Source of the DNA: Phalacrocorax aristotelis
Taxonomy: Eukaryota > Chordata > Aves > Suliformes > Phalacrocoracidae
Reading direction: 5' to 3'
DNA length: 64,000 bases
Assembly: GCF_949628215.1 (NCBI RefSeq)
Contig: NC_134282.1
Location: 10,104,223 to 10,168,222, forward strand
A program made the translations under genes and the position numbers. A model generated the notes under the pieces. It saw only the letters and a list, made by a program, of their open reading frames with translations, searched no databases and had not been told where the DNA came from. Numbering within the stretch: position 1 is the first letter of the stretch; each line of letters begins with the position of its first letter. Below, in pieces: positions 1-11,716 of the stretch.

Positions 1-1141
1 GGTCGCATGTCATCCACCAAGTTCCTGGAATGCATAGAGGACTGCTTCCTCATACAAACGTTAGATGTGCCAACCAGGAATGAGGCGCTGCTGGACCTGC
101 TATTCACAAACTGAGAAAACCTGCTTTGTAATATCTTGGTTAGTGATAGCCTTGGCTGCAGTGATCACAATATTGTGGAGTTCGGGATCCTGCGGAGCAT
201 GCTGAAAGTCAGTTCTAAGACAAGGGTTCTGGATTTTAGAAGAGGAAACTTCAGGTCGCTCAGAGCTCAGCTGGGATGGATTCCATGGGATGCTTCCATG
301 GAAGATAAAGGAGCTAGTGAGTGCTAGGAGTTCTTCAAGAACTCTCTATTGGAAGCACAAAGCCAATTTATCCCCTATAAAGGAAAGGGAATTAAGCGGA
401 GCAAGAGGCCACCTTGGCTCAACCATGACCTCCTGGGTCTAATCAAATCCAAAAGGGAAGCATACCAGAGGTGGAGGTGTGGAGGGTTATCCATCGAGAG
501 CTACAAGGGCATTGCCAGAGTGGCCGTAAATGTTAAGAATAACAAGAAAGGGTTCTTCAGGTATGTCAACCACAAGCAGAAAAAGAAGGAAAACATAGGC
601 CCACTGTTAAACAGAATAGGAGAGTCAGTGACCAATGATGCTGAAAAGGCAGAGGTCCTCAAAACTTTCTTAACCTCTGTCTTTACCAGCACTGTTGGGT
701 CCCAGGCTTTGGGAATGAGATTGTTGGTTGATCCAAATACCAACCACCATCAGTGGAGTTAGTACATGAATTACTATGGGAGCTTGACCCCTACAAATCG
801 ATGGGCCCTGATGACATCCACCCAAGGATGTTGAGAGAGCTTGCTGATGTCATTGCAAGGCCACTCTCCATAATCTTCAAGAAGTTGTGGAGAACGGGGG
901 ATGTCCCAGAGGACTGGAGGAAGGCAAATGTTACCCCTATCTACAAGAAGGGCTTGGGAGAGGATCTGGGTAATTACAGGCCCATCAGCCTTACTTCAGT
1001 CCTTGGGAAAGTTATGGAACGAATCCTCCTGAGGGCCATCACAAGTCAAATGAAGCATGTGATTGGGCAAAGCCAACATGGCTTCACTAAGGGCAGGGCG
1101 TTCTTGACAAATCTGGTCCCTTCCAACCTGTGATTCTGTGA
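1..1141 (+). mobile_element. CR1 LINE fragment, endonuclease end to RT, internally deleted
   Basis: A decayed CR1 non-LTR retrotransposon is cut by the left window edge. The first 230 bases translate, with one in-frame stop, as the C-terminal part of the endonuclease, including the SDHN motif near 157-170. From 349 to 1118 the translation follows the CR1 linker and the N-terminal reverse transcriptase: a PPWLN block, then [26 protein letters not shown] and [14 protein letters not shown]. The RT reading changes frame near 753, so it is not functional. At about 1118 the RT stops just before the YLDF catalytic block and the sequence jumps to the last 25 bases of a CR1 3' tail (CCTTCCAACCTGTGATTCTGTG). 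This is an internal deletion or a rearrangement junction. CR1 identity is certain; the subfamily is not resolved. Confidence 0.93.
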
Positions 1142-3256
1142 TATCTACAATTTAATATGAGCGGGTCTTAGAAGAAATGGTCAATAAAATCTAAGTTCCT
1201 CTTCCTGCATCTTAGGAGAACCACAAGTCCAACTGCTGGAGTACAGCATCTGCAGTGAAGACATTAAAAAGAAGGAAACATTGAAAATTACAATACCAGG
1301 CGCAAACCAAGTGTCACCAGTGTGGAATTTTGTCAAAAATATGTGAAATAAGAAATAATATCTGCCATGAGAAATCTCAGATTATGTTGGTTTTACATAC
1401 TGCCTGGCTCTGTAAGTGCTGCAAACCTGTATAATAGGTAGTACTGTGAAAGACAGTTTTCAAAAGCATTGGGATTTCTGAGTCTCAAAATGGTTTCAGA
1501 AATTTCAGCACACTGTTAGTAAAGTCAAATATTACCTGCTGCTGATTCTGTTATAGCTGAGCCAACTGCCTTTCAGCTGGACACGAGGTTGCCCGTGACA
1601 GATCCACCTTTGGGGGTTCTTTAAAAGGCAGAGCCCAGCTCAATCCTTGACAAACCAGCTGTGCAGGTGAAGAGTGGAAAGATGCTGAGTGTGGCCAAGG
1701 AAGGTGCCAGCTCCAGGGCTTTTCCCCCTCTTTGGGAAGGAAGTGAGCACTCAGGGTGTTATTTGCCTAGTCAGGGCATGCAAATATTTCTTGTTTCTCT
1801 GCCTGTGGCTCCAAATCCTGATTATTTGTGGGAACTGAAAGCAGGTTTACGGTTGTGCTGCAGGACCTGGGTTCAGAGGGGAAATGCAAGGCACCAAGCC
1901 TACGCCCAGCTGAGCCTGGCCCCACTTGCCCCATAGCCCTCAGACCCTCTGCTGGAGCAGCAGTGCTTGCTCCTGCATCCCTGTTAGAAGCTTGATGTTA
2001 CCATTCCATGGGAAATTGTTGATGTGATTTTTTTAGTATTCTTCTTGCTGTTTAATTGCTTAGAAACAAAAAAGAGCTTAACAGCTTCTAGCCTGTTCCT
2101 GCTTGTTAAAGCCATTGCAGTCCCTCAGAATTTCAGCTAAATTAATTAATAACCAACTTTCTAACTAGCTAGGCTCTGTCTCTTAAGATTTCATGTGCCA
2201 TGGTATGAGCAGTACACATACTAGAGAAATACTAGCATCACTATTACAAAAAACAGTTGATATAATGTTTGGGAGTTCTATTAAGTGGTGAGGGCTCTCG
2301 GATGCACAGGTACTAGTTTCTAACTTCGCACCTTCTTTATGATAGATATATATTTCGTATTAACAGAAAGAGCAAATATTTAGAGATGATGATTACTTGC
2401 TGGGTGCCAAGCCGACGAGAATAAATGTGTGGGTAAATGCGACACCCGTGTGTACGCAGAGGTATCCTTAGTGACTCAATGTACTTAATAAGGCACAGAT
2501 GACTCTGCACACCTCAACAGACACAGCAAAACAAATAATTGAACATATTAATCCATAAGAACTGTCAGTACACATTGCTTATGAAGAAAATATCACCTCC
2601 TGGCCATTGATCACCCAGATGTGGGATGCCACGTGCTGTACAGATGCATCTCTGGTGGGGCGAGGGCAGTGGCATCAGTGCGCCCACAGCTCCAGCCCTG
2701 TCATGGGGCTTGGATTGGCCTGGTCCCAGCCTGGGCAGGACAGCGGAGCCACACCCTGGCCAGACCCCGACAGGACCAGGGCAGTGACACCTGGATGTTG
2801 TTGGGCTGGCAGTGCCTCCTCTTCCAGCAAACCCAGCCTTGAGGAGAACATCTTAACAGCAACCTTCCACACATCAAAGCAACTTGAGCTTCTGCGTGAC
2901 TGTTTTCTGTGCTAAAAAAAAAAAACCCAAAAGCAAAACCGTAAGTTGCTTTCAGATTTATATGAAGAGCCCAGTTACCTCCCTGGCAGTTACACAATTG
3001 TTGCCAATGTGTTTTGATAGGAAACCAAGACCTTTGATAATTCTGTGATAGGACCATGTCCTCATGCCTCAGCTGTGTCTGCCTTGGAGCATCCCGTGCC
3101 CCCCCATGGGCTGGAATGAGCTGGGGTGAGTGTCAGGGATTCAGCCGTGCTCCCCCAACCAGCCTGGCCACCCTGTGTGCTCTCTGAAGGGGCAGAGATG
3201 CGTCTTCTAATACCATTAAAAGCAGGCTTACAGTTTCAGATTCATACAGGCCTAAT
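1142..3256. other. Non-coding stretch between two CR1 pieces
   Basis: No coding exon or RNA gene is recognisable. The left part is AT-rich and the part near 2600-2870 is moderately GC-rich, giving short overlapping open frames on both strands without any protein similarity I recognise. An A-rich tract followed by CCCAAAAGC lies at 2914-2938. The segment is bounded by CR1 3' tails in opposite orientation (near 1115-1141 and 3257-3331). Confidence 0.6.
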
Positions 3257-3331
3257 TCACAGAATCACAGGTTGAAAGGGACCTCAGGGATCATCTAGTC
3301 CAACCTTTCTAGGAAGAGCCCAGTCTAGACA
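3257..3331 (-). mobile_element. CR1 3' tail, minus orientation
   Basis: The sequence reads TCACAGAATCACAGGTTGAA and continues through the TCATCTAGTCCAACC and CTAGGAAGAG blocks to TCTAGAC. This is the reverse complement of the last 75 or so bases of a CR1 3' end. The same tail occurs in plus orientation at 4500-4578 and in minus orientation from 32780. It stops abruptly at TCTAGACAA and is followed by about 20 bases of other sequence, then by a plus-strand CR1. Confidence 0.9.
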
Positions 3332-3351
3332 ATTAAATAGATAATTTCAAA

Positions 3352-4580
3352 CTGGCATGCTTCACAACCCTGGTGGCCTTCTACAACAAAGTGACTTGCC
3401 TGGTTGACTTGGGGCAGGTGGTGGACATTGTCTACCTGGACTTCTCCAAGGCTTTTGGTACGGTTCCCCACAGCCTCCTCCTGGAGAAATTAATGCACTA
3501 TGGCCTAGACATTGGTCTGTGCCGTGGGTGGGGAGTTGGCTGACAGGCCACACCCAAAGGGTGGTGATAAATAGCTCCTTTTCCAAGTGGTGACCTGTTA
3601 CAGGTGGGGTCCCCCAGGGATTGATATTGGGCCAAATGTTATTCAACGTCTTCATAAGTGACCTGGATAATGGGATCAAGTGTAGCCTGATGGTTTGTGG
3701 ATGACACCAAATTGAGTGGGGAAGTAGACCCCTTCTCTGGAAGAGAGAGCTGCTCTGCAAGAAGATCTGGATAGGCTGGAAGAGTGGGCCAACAGGAACC
3801 TTATGAAGGTCAACAAGGAGAACTGTAATGTCATGCACCTGGGAAAACATAACCTGGGAGTGCAGCACAGACTGGGATCCACCTGGCTGGAGAGCAGCTC
3901 TGTGGAAAGGGACCTGGGGGTCCTGGGGGACAGGAAGCCCAACATGAGCAAACAGTGTGCTGCTGCGGCCAAGAAGGCCAACAGGGTGCTGGGTTGCATC
4001 AAAAAGGGCATCGCCAGCAGAGAGAAAGCAGTCATTATCCCACTCTACTCAGCGCTTGTCAGGCCACCCCTGGAGTACTGTGTACAGTTCTGGTCCCTGC
4101 TACACGAAAAGGATGTGGACAGGCTGGAAGGGGTGCAGAGAAGGGCCACCAAGATGATCAGAGGATTGGGAAGCTGCCATACGAGGGGATAGGCTGGGAG
4201 ACCTGGGTTTGTTCAGCCTTGAGAAAAGAAGGCTCAAGAGGGGAGCTCATCACCATGTACCAGTACTTAAGGGGTAGCTACAACGCAGATGGAGACTCCC
4301 TTTTTCCATGGAGTCCCATGGAGAGGACAAGGGGGAACAGACACAAGTTGCTCTTGGGGAGATTCCGATTGGACGCAAGAGGAAAATTTTTCACAGTGAG
4401 AACAGTCAACCATTGGAATAATCTCCCCAGGGAAGTGGTTGACTTGGCCACATTGGGCACTTTCAAGATTTGGCTGGACAGGGTGCTGGGCCATCTTGTC
4501 TAGACTGTGCTCTTCCTAGAAAGGTTGGACTAGACGATCTCTGAAGTCCCTTCCAACCTGTGATACTGTGATTCTGTGAA
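3352..4580 (+). mobile_element. CR1 LINE, 5'-truncated, RT C-terminal half plus 3' tail
   Basis: This CR1 copy starts inside the reverse transcriptase at a CFTTLVAFYN block, equivalent to the TNL where the copy at 1-1141 breaks off. It runs through VDIVYLDFSKAF (RT domain A) and, after frameshifts and stops at about 3540-3790, into the C-terminal ORF2 region at 3803-4192. That region has [39 protein letters not shown] and [11 protein letters not shown] second open frame continues through [19 protein letters not shown] to DRVLGHLV and a stop at 4501-4503. The 3'UTR ends with the CR1 hallmark CCTTCCAACCTGTGAT plus ATTCTGTG-type repeats. It is dead, with several frame breaks. Confidence 0.95.
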
Positions 4581-5132
4581 ATTACCAGCGTGGATGCTCT
4601 CAGGGAAGTTGTATGTCTTCATCTGCCCTTCTGCTCACACAGCTTCTGGGGGAGGCTGAGCTGTCGGCACTACGTGAGCTGAGTATTGCACAAGCTGTTT
4701 TCTGGAAAGTAACTAGCAGGCGGAGGTTTATTTGTCTTCTGCTTTCTCCTTCCTTCCTGCTCTGCCTTTAGTACGGGGCCTGAACGAGAGCCTACCACCC
4801 CCGTTCCTTCCCTTTCCCATTGGCAGCTGAGTTGTGGATGCTGAACCAGTGCTTGCACAACTGGGTGTTGCTGACATCTTACCACCCAGCACGTACAGCT
4901 GTCACAGGAAGGAAAAAAGGGATGGCTGGTATCACGAAACTGATCTATGACATCAGAAAGTGAAAAAGGATTTTTCCGTACCCTGTGAAGATGATGGCAG
5001 TCACCAGAAGTGAAACACTACTACTGAGAAGGAAGGGCACGTGCCAAACTGCCCTCAATGGGCATTGCCTCTGGGCCTGGGGTGGGGGCGCCAGGAGCCA
5101 TGGTGAACCTCTTGCCAAGGAGAAGCCTACGT
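4581..5132. other. Spacer between CR1 copies
   Basis: About 550 bases without recognisable gene or repeat. Short open frames here show no conserved domain. The right end near 5100-5132 may hold a very degraded start of the next CR1, but I cannot place it. Confidence 0.4.
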
Positions 5133-5393
5133 GGTACCCAGCAACAGGAAAAGGGGCAATGGGCACAAGTTGGAACACAGGAATTTCCACCTGAACATCA
5201 GGAAAAACTTCTTCCCTGTGCGGGTGCCAGAGCAGTGGCACAGGCTGCCCAGAGAGGCTGTGGGGTCCCTTCCCTGGAGACATTCACACCCTGCCTGTGC
5301 CCCTGCTCTGGGTGTGCCTGCTCAAGCAGGGGGGGTGGATGAGATGATCTCCAGAGGTCCCTTCCAACCCCCACCATTCTGTGATTCCAGCAT
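5133..5393 (+). mobile_element. CR1 3' end, different subfamily
   Basis: The stretch GGGCAATGGGCACAAGTTGG, then the CACCTGAACATCAGGAAAAA and CTTCTTCCCTGTG blocks, GCACAGGCTGCCCAGAGAGG, GATGATCTCCAGAGGTCCC and CTTCCAACCCCCACCATTCT matches the end of CR1 ORF2 and its short 3'UTR. The protein reads as GNGHKLEHRNFHLNIRKNFF followed by an ARAVAQAAQR-like reading in a shifted frame, so it contains a frameshift. The terminal CCATTCTGTGATTCC is the CR1 tail. It is 5'-truncated, as is usual for CR1, and its tail differs from that of the copy ending at 4580. Confidence 0.93.
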
Positions 5394-8316
5394 TAACAAT
5401 ATTCACTGCTTTATTACACTAATCTCATGAATAACTCTGCTAGGTGAGCAGGTGACCAGAAGGTGCAATGAATTGCATTGTGGAGCGATAGGCGTTGTAT
5501 TTGGTTTGGGACATTCCTACGTGAGACACACATACAAAATCAGGATAAACAGAAGGTGGATTTGTGTTGCAAATGTAAAATTTCTCTTTTAACTTTCTTC
5601 CTCTAGCCTGAGATGGATGGCAGCAATGAAAGCAAATATAGATAGTCAGATGTAGGAGCTGACAATCACAGATCTCTAATACAGAAAAAAAAATTTAGTT
5701 ACAAACAGCATGTCCAGGCAGAGTGTATGTGGCCTTTCCATTTCTGCTATGGGATTATATACATATTTAAAAAAAACAAAACCCACCAGCTCCTCTTGTG
5801 CCCCACATAAGCCTACACACAGCCTATTCACAAGAAAAAGAAGTCACTGAGTTGATACAGGAAAGCCCCAAATAGCTACAGCTTTAGAAAATAAAAATTT
5901 ATTTGAAAAGTCCTGTTCTGGCCACTGCAAAAGACAAAGGTAAGTCTACTAAAGGTGTTTCAGCTTAACAGTCGTTGCTGTATGGTGCGTAAAATTCCTC
6001 TTTAATGTGTTAGGCTCCCACTTTAAAAAGGTATATTCGCCTCACTTTTGGAAAATCTGCTCTTAGCTTCTTTTGTGTTGGGCTGAACACACGCAATGTC
6101 ACATTCAGATGAATTATTGCCTCTTGGTGTTATGTACAATGGTCCTTAAACAGCAGGAGGTATTTATAATGGAAGATCAGGTGCAGCCTTATCTATCCCA
6201 GGCCATGCTGCCATAACACACATGATAGATCTTTTTTCCACCGCTGACAGAGTGATTTAGTGATTTATTTGTAAAGATATGTTACAAAGCAAACACAGGG
6301 AAGAAAATAAAGATTTACGCACATTTCTCTCTGGTCAAAATTTTGCTTAGCGCTCTCTGGCCACCCTTCTCCCCACAGGTACAGCCTGCCTGCTGTTTCC
6401 AGCCCCCTCAAAGCTGTGTTGTTCCAGCATGGGAACCGCTGCCACTGAGCCAGAGCGCGGTGGCTTCAGCCAGCAGCATTGCTGGGGGGAAAGGGACCAC
6501 CCACCCACAGCAAACTTCTTTGGGAGCCGTGCAGGAGACATTTGTGTGATGTGACAGCAAAATCCTTCCCGCAGCATCACCGGGAGCAGCAGCAGCATCA
6601 CCCAGAGCTCAGGGTGATCGCCGCCAGTGCCCTGAGGGTGGCTGGGCCTAACACCCAGACATGTCTTGGCCACCCACTACCCAGGGGAACACTGGCACTT
6701 GTATTTGTGCAAGATACAGAGAAAAGCAGCTACTTTATCCCTCAAATTGAGACAAATTAGTACTTTTGGTCAGACTTTTAGGGTCTTACTGTTAACAGGA
6801 AAATGGCAGATAGAGTGGCTTCATGGACATTAAAGAGAATAGCATACAAAAGAAAAATACACAACACAAAGGAGGATGTACAGTTTATTATCAGGCAGGC
6901 ATCAGTGAAACATTTAAGCATACTGCAGATGAACAACACATCAGCAAGCAGAACTAAAGTTATCTCTGATGAGTCATGACCAGCAGTCCTTTCTCCACAC
7001 CGTGGGGAACAGCAAGCCCCTGAGCAGCACGCACCTTGTGCTTCACTGGGGGCTCCTCCAGCACCTGCTGGAACTCAGGCAGAGGAGGGGGCAGCCCGCA
7101 CCCTGCCCACACTGGTGCCCATGATCCATCCGGCACACCCCAGTGCTCTCAGCAGGTCCTTCCCAAGCCCAAGCTCGTACAAGCACCAACCTCTTCACCC
7201 TTCATATTTGATGTTAGGTCAGTCAATTGGAGAGTAAGTTCTGTTGCTACAATGACTCTGCAGGGATGTTAGGTAGAGAGCTGGCTCATCATTGGCTCCT
7301 GTTTCATTATTGGAACTGTTAATGAAGTTGTAACTGAGAGGTCCAAATATGGCTTCAAGCTATACATTCTGCTCGCACTCATAGATAATTACATTAAAGT
7401 TAAGTAAAGCTATACTTTGAAAGGGAACAGCAAAAATGCCAGCATAAGCTTGCATAGCTGTCCTGGTGACGTACGAAGGCAAATCTCAGTCAAGAACTGA
7501 ACAAAGAGATTTTCTTATTTTTACTTCTGCAAGCTGAATCCAGCTTTAATATCAAAGTATGAAAGACCATGTTTGTGCACACACAAACACACACACAATC
7601 TTCACTGTGGAAGCAGTGCTTCCATGAAATGCTTGTAAGACCAGCAGCCAAATGTTACAGCTTTCTGCACTCCTCGCACTCATGACAAACAAAAATAGCA
7701 ACATAGCCACTGCCTCCCTTCTGGCAATGACGATGAAACATTCCATTTGCATACCCTCCTTTTTTGCCACATCCGAGACGCCAGCCCTCACTAAATCAGC
7801 TGAAAATGCAAATTGTCCGAGTTATTCTGAAAGGTAAACCTCCCAGGAGGTGTAGAGTTTGCAAACACTCCCTCAAAGAAGACTCAGCCTTGATCACCAA
7901 ACTGTGTTGACCATGTGAATTAGTGCCCCTGGCACATTTTAGCCAAACCGAGGTCCAGTCCAGCCCAGCATCAAGTTATGGCTCACAAAGAAGCTGCCTG
8001 TGAACAGCCTATTTTCCCTCTAAGAACTACCATGATGATCTTTTGTTTACAATATTAACAGGCCATAGTGTATCCTGCTATGAGAGCACTCTTTCCTGAT
8101 GTACTGTTTTGAGTGAGCATCACTTCTGGTTTCCTGGAGTCAGATTAGCAGAAGGAGCTCTCCTGTACAATAAGTGCATTTACAGGACAATCAGCTTTCA
8201 CATATTCTATAGCACAAATAGAGTTATCTAAAAAAATGGCACTCTACATTGGTGAATGTTCTCCCTAAGAGATTTTCCTCTCCCCATCTCCCACTACGAG
8301 AGGTCTCCTTATTCAT
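5394..8316. other. Non-coding region downstream of SUCNR1
   Basis: No coding exon is seen. The 3'UTR of SUCNR1 should occupy the right part. A minus-strand ATTAAA (7545-7550), about 770 bases past the stop, and a minus-strand AATAAA near 6260 are possible poly(A) signals, but the sequence alone does not decide between them. A CA-rich simple repeat lies at 7578-7598. The rest is AT-rich and shows no repeat family I recognise. Confidence 0.5.
7578..7598. repeat. CA-rich microsatellite, interrupted
   Basis: A short (CA)n run interrupted by one AA. It lies within the probable SUCNR1 3'UTR or just beyond it. Confidence 0.85.
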
Positions 8317-9267
8317 TCATTTGTTGGTGTTTGTCACCCTGCTCAAGAGCTGCCTTATTTTTGCCATCAGCATCTCTCTGAAGTGATCACCCATTAAGAA
8401 ATAAAAAACAGGATTAATGGCACTATTGAAAAATGCAATGGGTCTCGTGATGATGTAAATGGTGTTGATGATGCCCTGCGTGCACTCAGATATGTTCAAG
8501 GCTGGTATTCGGGAAGCAAGTCGGACATTGCGCATTATGTGATAGGGAGTAAAGAGCAATGAGAAGATAACCACTGTGAGGACAACTAAAGTAAAAGGTT
8601 TTTCAAGCGTCAGGAGGGAACTGAGTTGCTCACTCCTGTTTTTAAGAAAAAGGACCATCTTCACATAGAAGCAGCACATGATGACGAGAGGGATAAGGAA
8701 TCCAAAGACAGTCAGAAACATGCTGTAGATCAGGTTTTTCATGGGGTCTCCAGAGCTTGCATAATCAAGACACTTGTAATTATTGTCAGGCGTTACAGGG
8801 GCCAGGAAATACATCAATGGCAGCAGTTCCAGTATCACCCCGATCCATATGGCAGCAGACACAATAAGGGCCGTTTTTCTCTTCTGTAAAACGTGTTCTC
8901 TGAAAGGACATTTTATGAGCATGTACCTGTCAATACTGATAACAGTGAGGAAAAGGATGCTGCTATACAAGTTTGCATGCAACAGAAATCTGTTGCTGTG
9001 GCACAAGATGCTCTCATTTGTCCATTGACCTCTGGAGTAGCTGTTCACGAGCATTGGAAGAGTACACAGAAATAATAAATCTGATAATGATAAATTGAAC
9101 AGGTAGATGTTGCCACTTTTCCAGTTTTTCAGGCAGAAAATATAGCCGAACACAACAATGGTGTTTCCAATGAAGCCTAAAATGAACTCAAGGCTGTACA
9201 CGATGGAAAGATAATACTTTTCTAGGACACCATTCAACAGCAAACAGCCATCTGTCTGGTTCACAGC
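8317..9267 (-). CDS. SUCNR1: Succinate receptor 1 (GPR91), main coding exon
   Basis: This exon encodes 316 residues of a class A GPCR for extracellular succinate, a plasma-membrane receptor of the P2Y-like cluster. From TM1 to TM7 it aligns without gaps to the human SUCNR1 I recall: LEKYYLSI, GNTIVV, KNW, NIYLFNLS, DLLFLCTLPML, SNR..LHANLY, DRY at the end of TM3, ASSGDP in ECL2, TPYHIMRNVR in TM6, TRPIAFFNS and NPVFYFL in TM7, then GDHFREML in helix 8. The residues known to bind succinate are all kept (human R99, H103, R252 and R281, here about R94, H98, R247 and R276). N-glycosylation sequons are NQT at the N-terminus, NES in ECL1 and NIS in ECL3. The open frame extends upstream only to a TTG with no ATG. 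A strong splice acceptor (pyrimidine tract, CTTTCCAG) precedes GCT-GTG-AAC, so the exon starts at 9267 and the start codon is in an upstream exon. The stop is TAA at 8317-8319. With one upstream Met the protein is 317 residues, against 334 or 330 in human. Confidence 0.97.
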   Translation of the reverse strand, partial: AVNQTDGCLLLNGVLEKYYLSIVYSLEFILGFIGNTIVVFGYIFCLKNWKSGNIYLFNLSLSDLLFLCTLPMLVNSYSRGQWTNESILCHSNRFLLHANLYSSILFLTVISIDRYMLIKCPFREHVLQKRKTALIVSAAIWIGVILELLPLMYFLAPVTPDNNYKCLDYASSGDPMKNLIYSMFLTVFGFLIPLVIMCCFYVKMVLFLKNRSEQLSSLLTLEKPFTLVVLTVVIFSLLFTPYHIMRNVRLASRIPALNISECTQGIINTIYIITRPIAFFNSAINPVFYFLMGDHFREMLMAKIRQLLSRVTNTNK

Positions 9268-11345
9268 CTGGAAAGTCAAAAGAAAAAAATAATTAGTAAA
9301 AGATCATTGCATAGCTATTTTTATATTGTTGCTGTAATAGGTGAATATAGCATGCTATTTCTTTACAGCCTATATGGTGAGTAGAGACTTGAACTCGACG
9401 AAATCTCTTATGCACACAAGCTATTGATCAGAGTTACCAAGCAAGATGAAAACTTCTGTGAGCAAAATCCTGTGGAGGAGTTTGAAGTAATAGCAACACC
9501 TGAAGGCGTCTGCCATAACATGCCAGCTGCCGGTTACCCAAACCCATGGCAGTACCAGAGGCTGGGAAAGTGAAACTTGCCTGTCACTACTTTGTCACAG
9601 CCCTTGCTGAAAGTCATCTGCCTCCCTGTTACCCAACCCGTCCCGTGGACTCCTCACTCATCACTAAAGCAGAAGTCCCCTGTCAAGACTGACAAAGGAT
9701 GAACTCATTAGCAGAAATACAGCCACAATCTGACAGCGATACTCAGAATTCATTAAGAAGTCAGGAGACAATGTGTTTATTTAATTAATCGAACCATTCA
9801 TTGTGCAGGTTGCATGGTTTTTCTGGTAACTGTACTAGAATTGCAGAGAAAGAGCTGCGTATCCCACGCATCATGGCAGGCATGCTGGAGGACTTCTGAG
9901 CCAGTCCTGCAGACACAGAGCATTTCTGCTTCTAGGGTTTTACAAGTTTCTTCTGTTTTCAGTGAAAAACCCCTTTCAAGAAGGCAAGGTTCAGTTATGA
10001 CTGAGTCCTCATCGATACGAAAGCTACTGTAGTCAAGGGGACAGCACAGTCAAGACCAGGGAAAAATGCCTTTGAAGTCAAATTCACAAACTTTAAGTCA
10101 CTTTTGTTATTAACTTCCTATGAGGTGAGAACACCGTGTGATTTATTCAATCACAGCTCATAACTGCTGCTAAGCCCACGCTCTGGGTATTACGGAGTAC
10201 CCCAGCCCAGCCCCAAGAAGCAGCTGGAGAGGGAGAAGCTGCTCCCTGCCGGGACAACATGGAGCACCGGGCTGGCAAACGCGTGGCTGTTTGCAGCCGG
10301 GAGAGCTCCGGGCAGGGATGCCAGCACCGCTGCCACCCCTCCTGCACTGCTATCTCATCTTCGCTTTGGTTCCAGACAAAGAGCTTCTCCTTTCAGCTGG
10401 GTAGTAAGTAGCAAAAGCAAAAGCAGCATTTAAGGAGCAAAGCTTTCTAGGAAGCTGCACCAAGTGTGAGTTTGCCTGAGGACAAATTTTGCTTTCGTTC
10501 TAAAGGTTGGTGGAAAACACGCTTTCATGCTACAGGGAAAGAGAGTAGGATCTCAAGTGCTTACTCCTTTCCTTTCTCAGGCAAAGACACCTTCACCCAC
10601 CTGCAGATAAACTGCAAGATAAAGAAAGCTTTTAGCAAGAGCCTTTGGTTAAAAATATTAGCAAAACAATTAGAAAGCAGGGGAAAGCAAAATCTTAAAA
10701 AATGAGATACAGAATAAAACTGAAATCAAGCTAAGTCTAAACTCTGAAAAAGCAGCAATGTGACTACCACAAAATCTGCTAAAGGTAGTCTTTACAAATA
10801 GCATAATTGTTTTAAGTATTTTTCACAGCTGTTCTGGTGCCTAGAACTTGTTAATAGATCTCTGCTTTCAAAGCATTTTATTTTAAAGGTAGATCATGAG
10901 ACAGAATAAAGTACAGCATATACAAAACTTCATAAGCTATATCTAGCAAATATCTACACTTATACTGTGTACTGCAGGAAACAAAAATTATATAGCCTTG
11001 ACTGCTCACACAGGTCAGAATAACCTCACATGCAGCACCTAGTATAACCCTGGCTGTTCAGGCTCTTGAGAAGAAACTCAGCACTTCAGTGAGATTTTAA
11101 TTCTAGGAAACACTGCACTAACAGTAGCACTTTAAATACAAATAATAACTTAAAAATTACAGTATTGACAGATACATTGAATTAGGAAGTTGTTAGAAAA
11201 AGACTCATTAATCAATTTTACAGTAAGCAGTCAGGGTAAAACAATTAAAGGGTTCATTCAGAAATGGTCTCTCTAGAGGAATAGCAGAGTCTTCTCAAGA
11301 AGCTGCAGCCTGACAGCCAGCTGTCAGACCACAAGGACACCTTAC
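9268..11345 (-). other. SUCNR1: Probable SUCNR1 intron 1
   Basis: This is the intron inferred between the ATG-bearing exon and the main coding exon. On the minus strand it begins GTAAGG and ends with a T-rich tract and CAG. A near-perfect branch-point sequence TACTAAT lies at 9292-9298, about 25 bases before the acceptor. There is no repeat of note inside, and the short open frames are not coding. The 3' splice site is secure; the 5' end depends on the exon 1 proposal. Confidence 0.55.
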
Positions 11346-11348
11346 CAT
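11346..11348 (-). CDS. SUCNR1: Proposed SUCNR1 exon 1 end carrying only the start codon
   Basis: On the minus strand the sequence reads CCTGGGAATG followed directly by GTAAGG, a strong 5' splice site placed exactly after an ATG. Spliced to the acceptor at 9267 this gives ATG-GCT-GTG-AAC, protein MAVNQT, which parallels the MAWNAT start of the 330-residue human form. The context is good (purine at -3; G at +4 from the next exon). The 5'UTR would extend rightward from 11349; its length and the promoter are not visible. The weaker alternative ATG-GTGAGT at 26399-26401 is much farther away. Confidence 0.55.
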
Positions 11349-11716
11349 TCCCAGGGCTGGGCGCTGCCTCTCCCTCAGCACTCCTGGACAATGCCTTGGT
11401 GAGAACTTTGAAATCCCAGGAGTGCAGCACAGCATTGCCATTTAACCTGATTTGCATGTGATTCAAACATTAATGAGTCAAGGCAAAGGAGCAATTTGTT
11501 TGGCTGAGCAGAACAAGGGGGCAGTTTTCATGGGAGGAAGGTAGTATAAAGTGTGTGCTGAGCCAAGAAGAGAGCAAACAAATACTTCCCCTTTACAGAG
11601 ACCTGTTTGGAAACTTCCCGGGGGAGGATGGGCAGGCTGCAGCTCTGCCCTGTGCTGTGGGGAGCCTGTAGTGTGCTGAGAGCACCTGCCACACGCAGGG
11701 CTCTGATAGAGGATTT

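Noticed and set aside
9268-9279. TTG start extending SUCNR1 to MTFQAVNQT
   Set aside because: These codons are the polypyrimidine tract and AG of a strong splice acceptor, so they are intronic.
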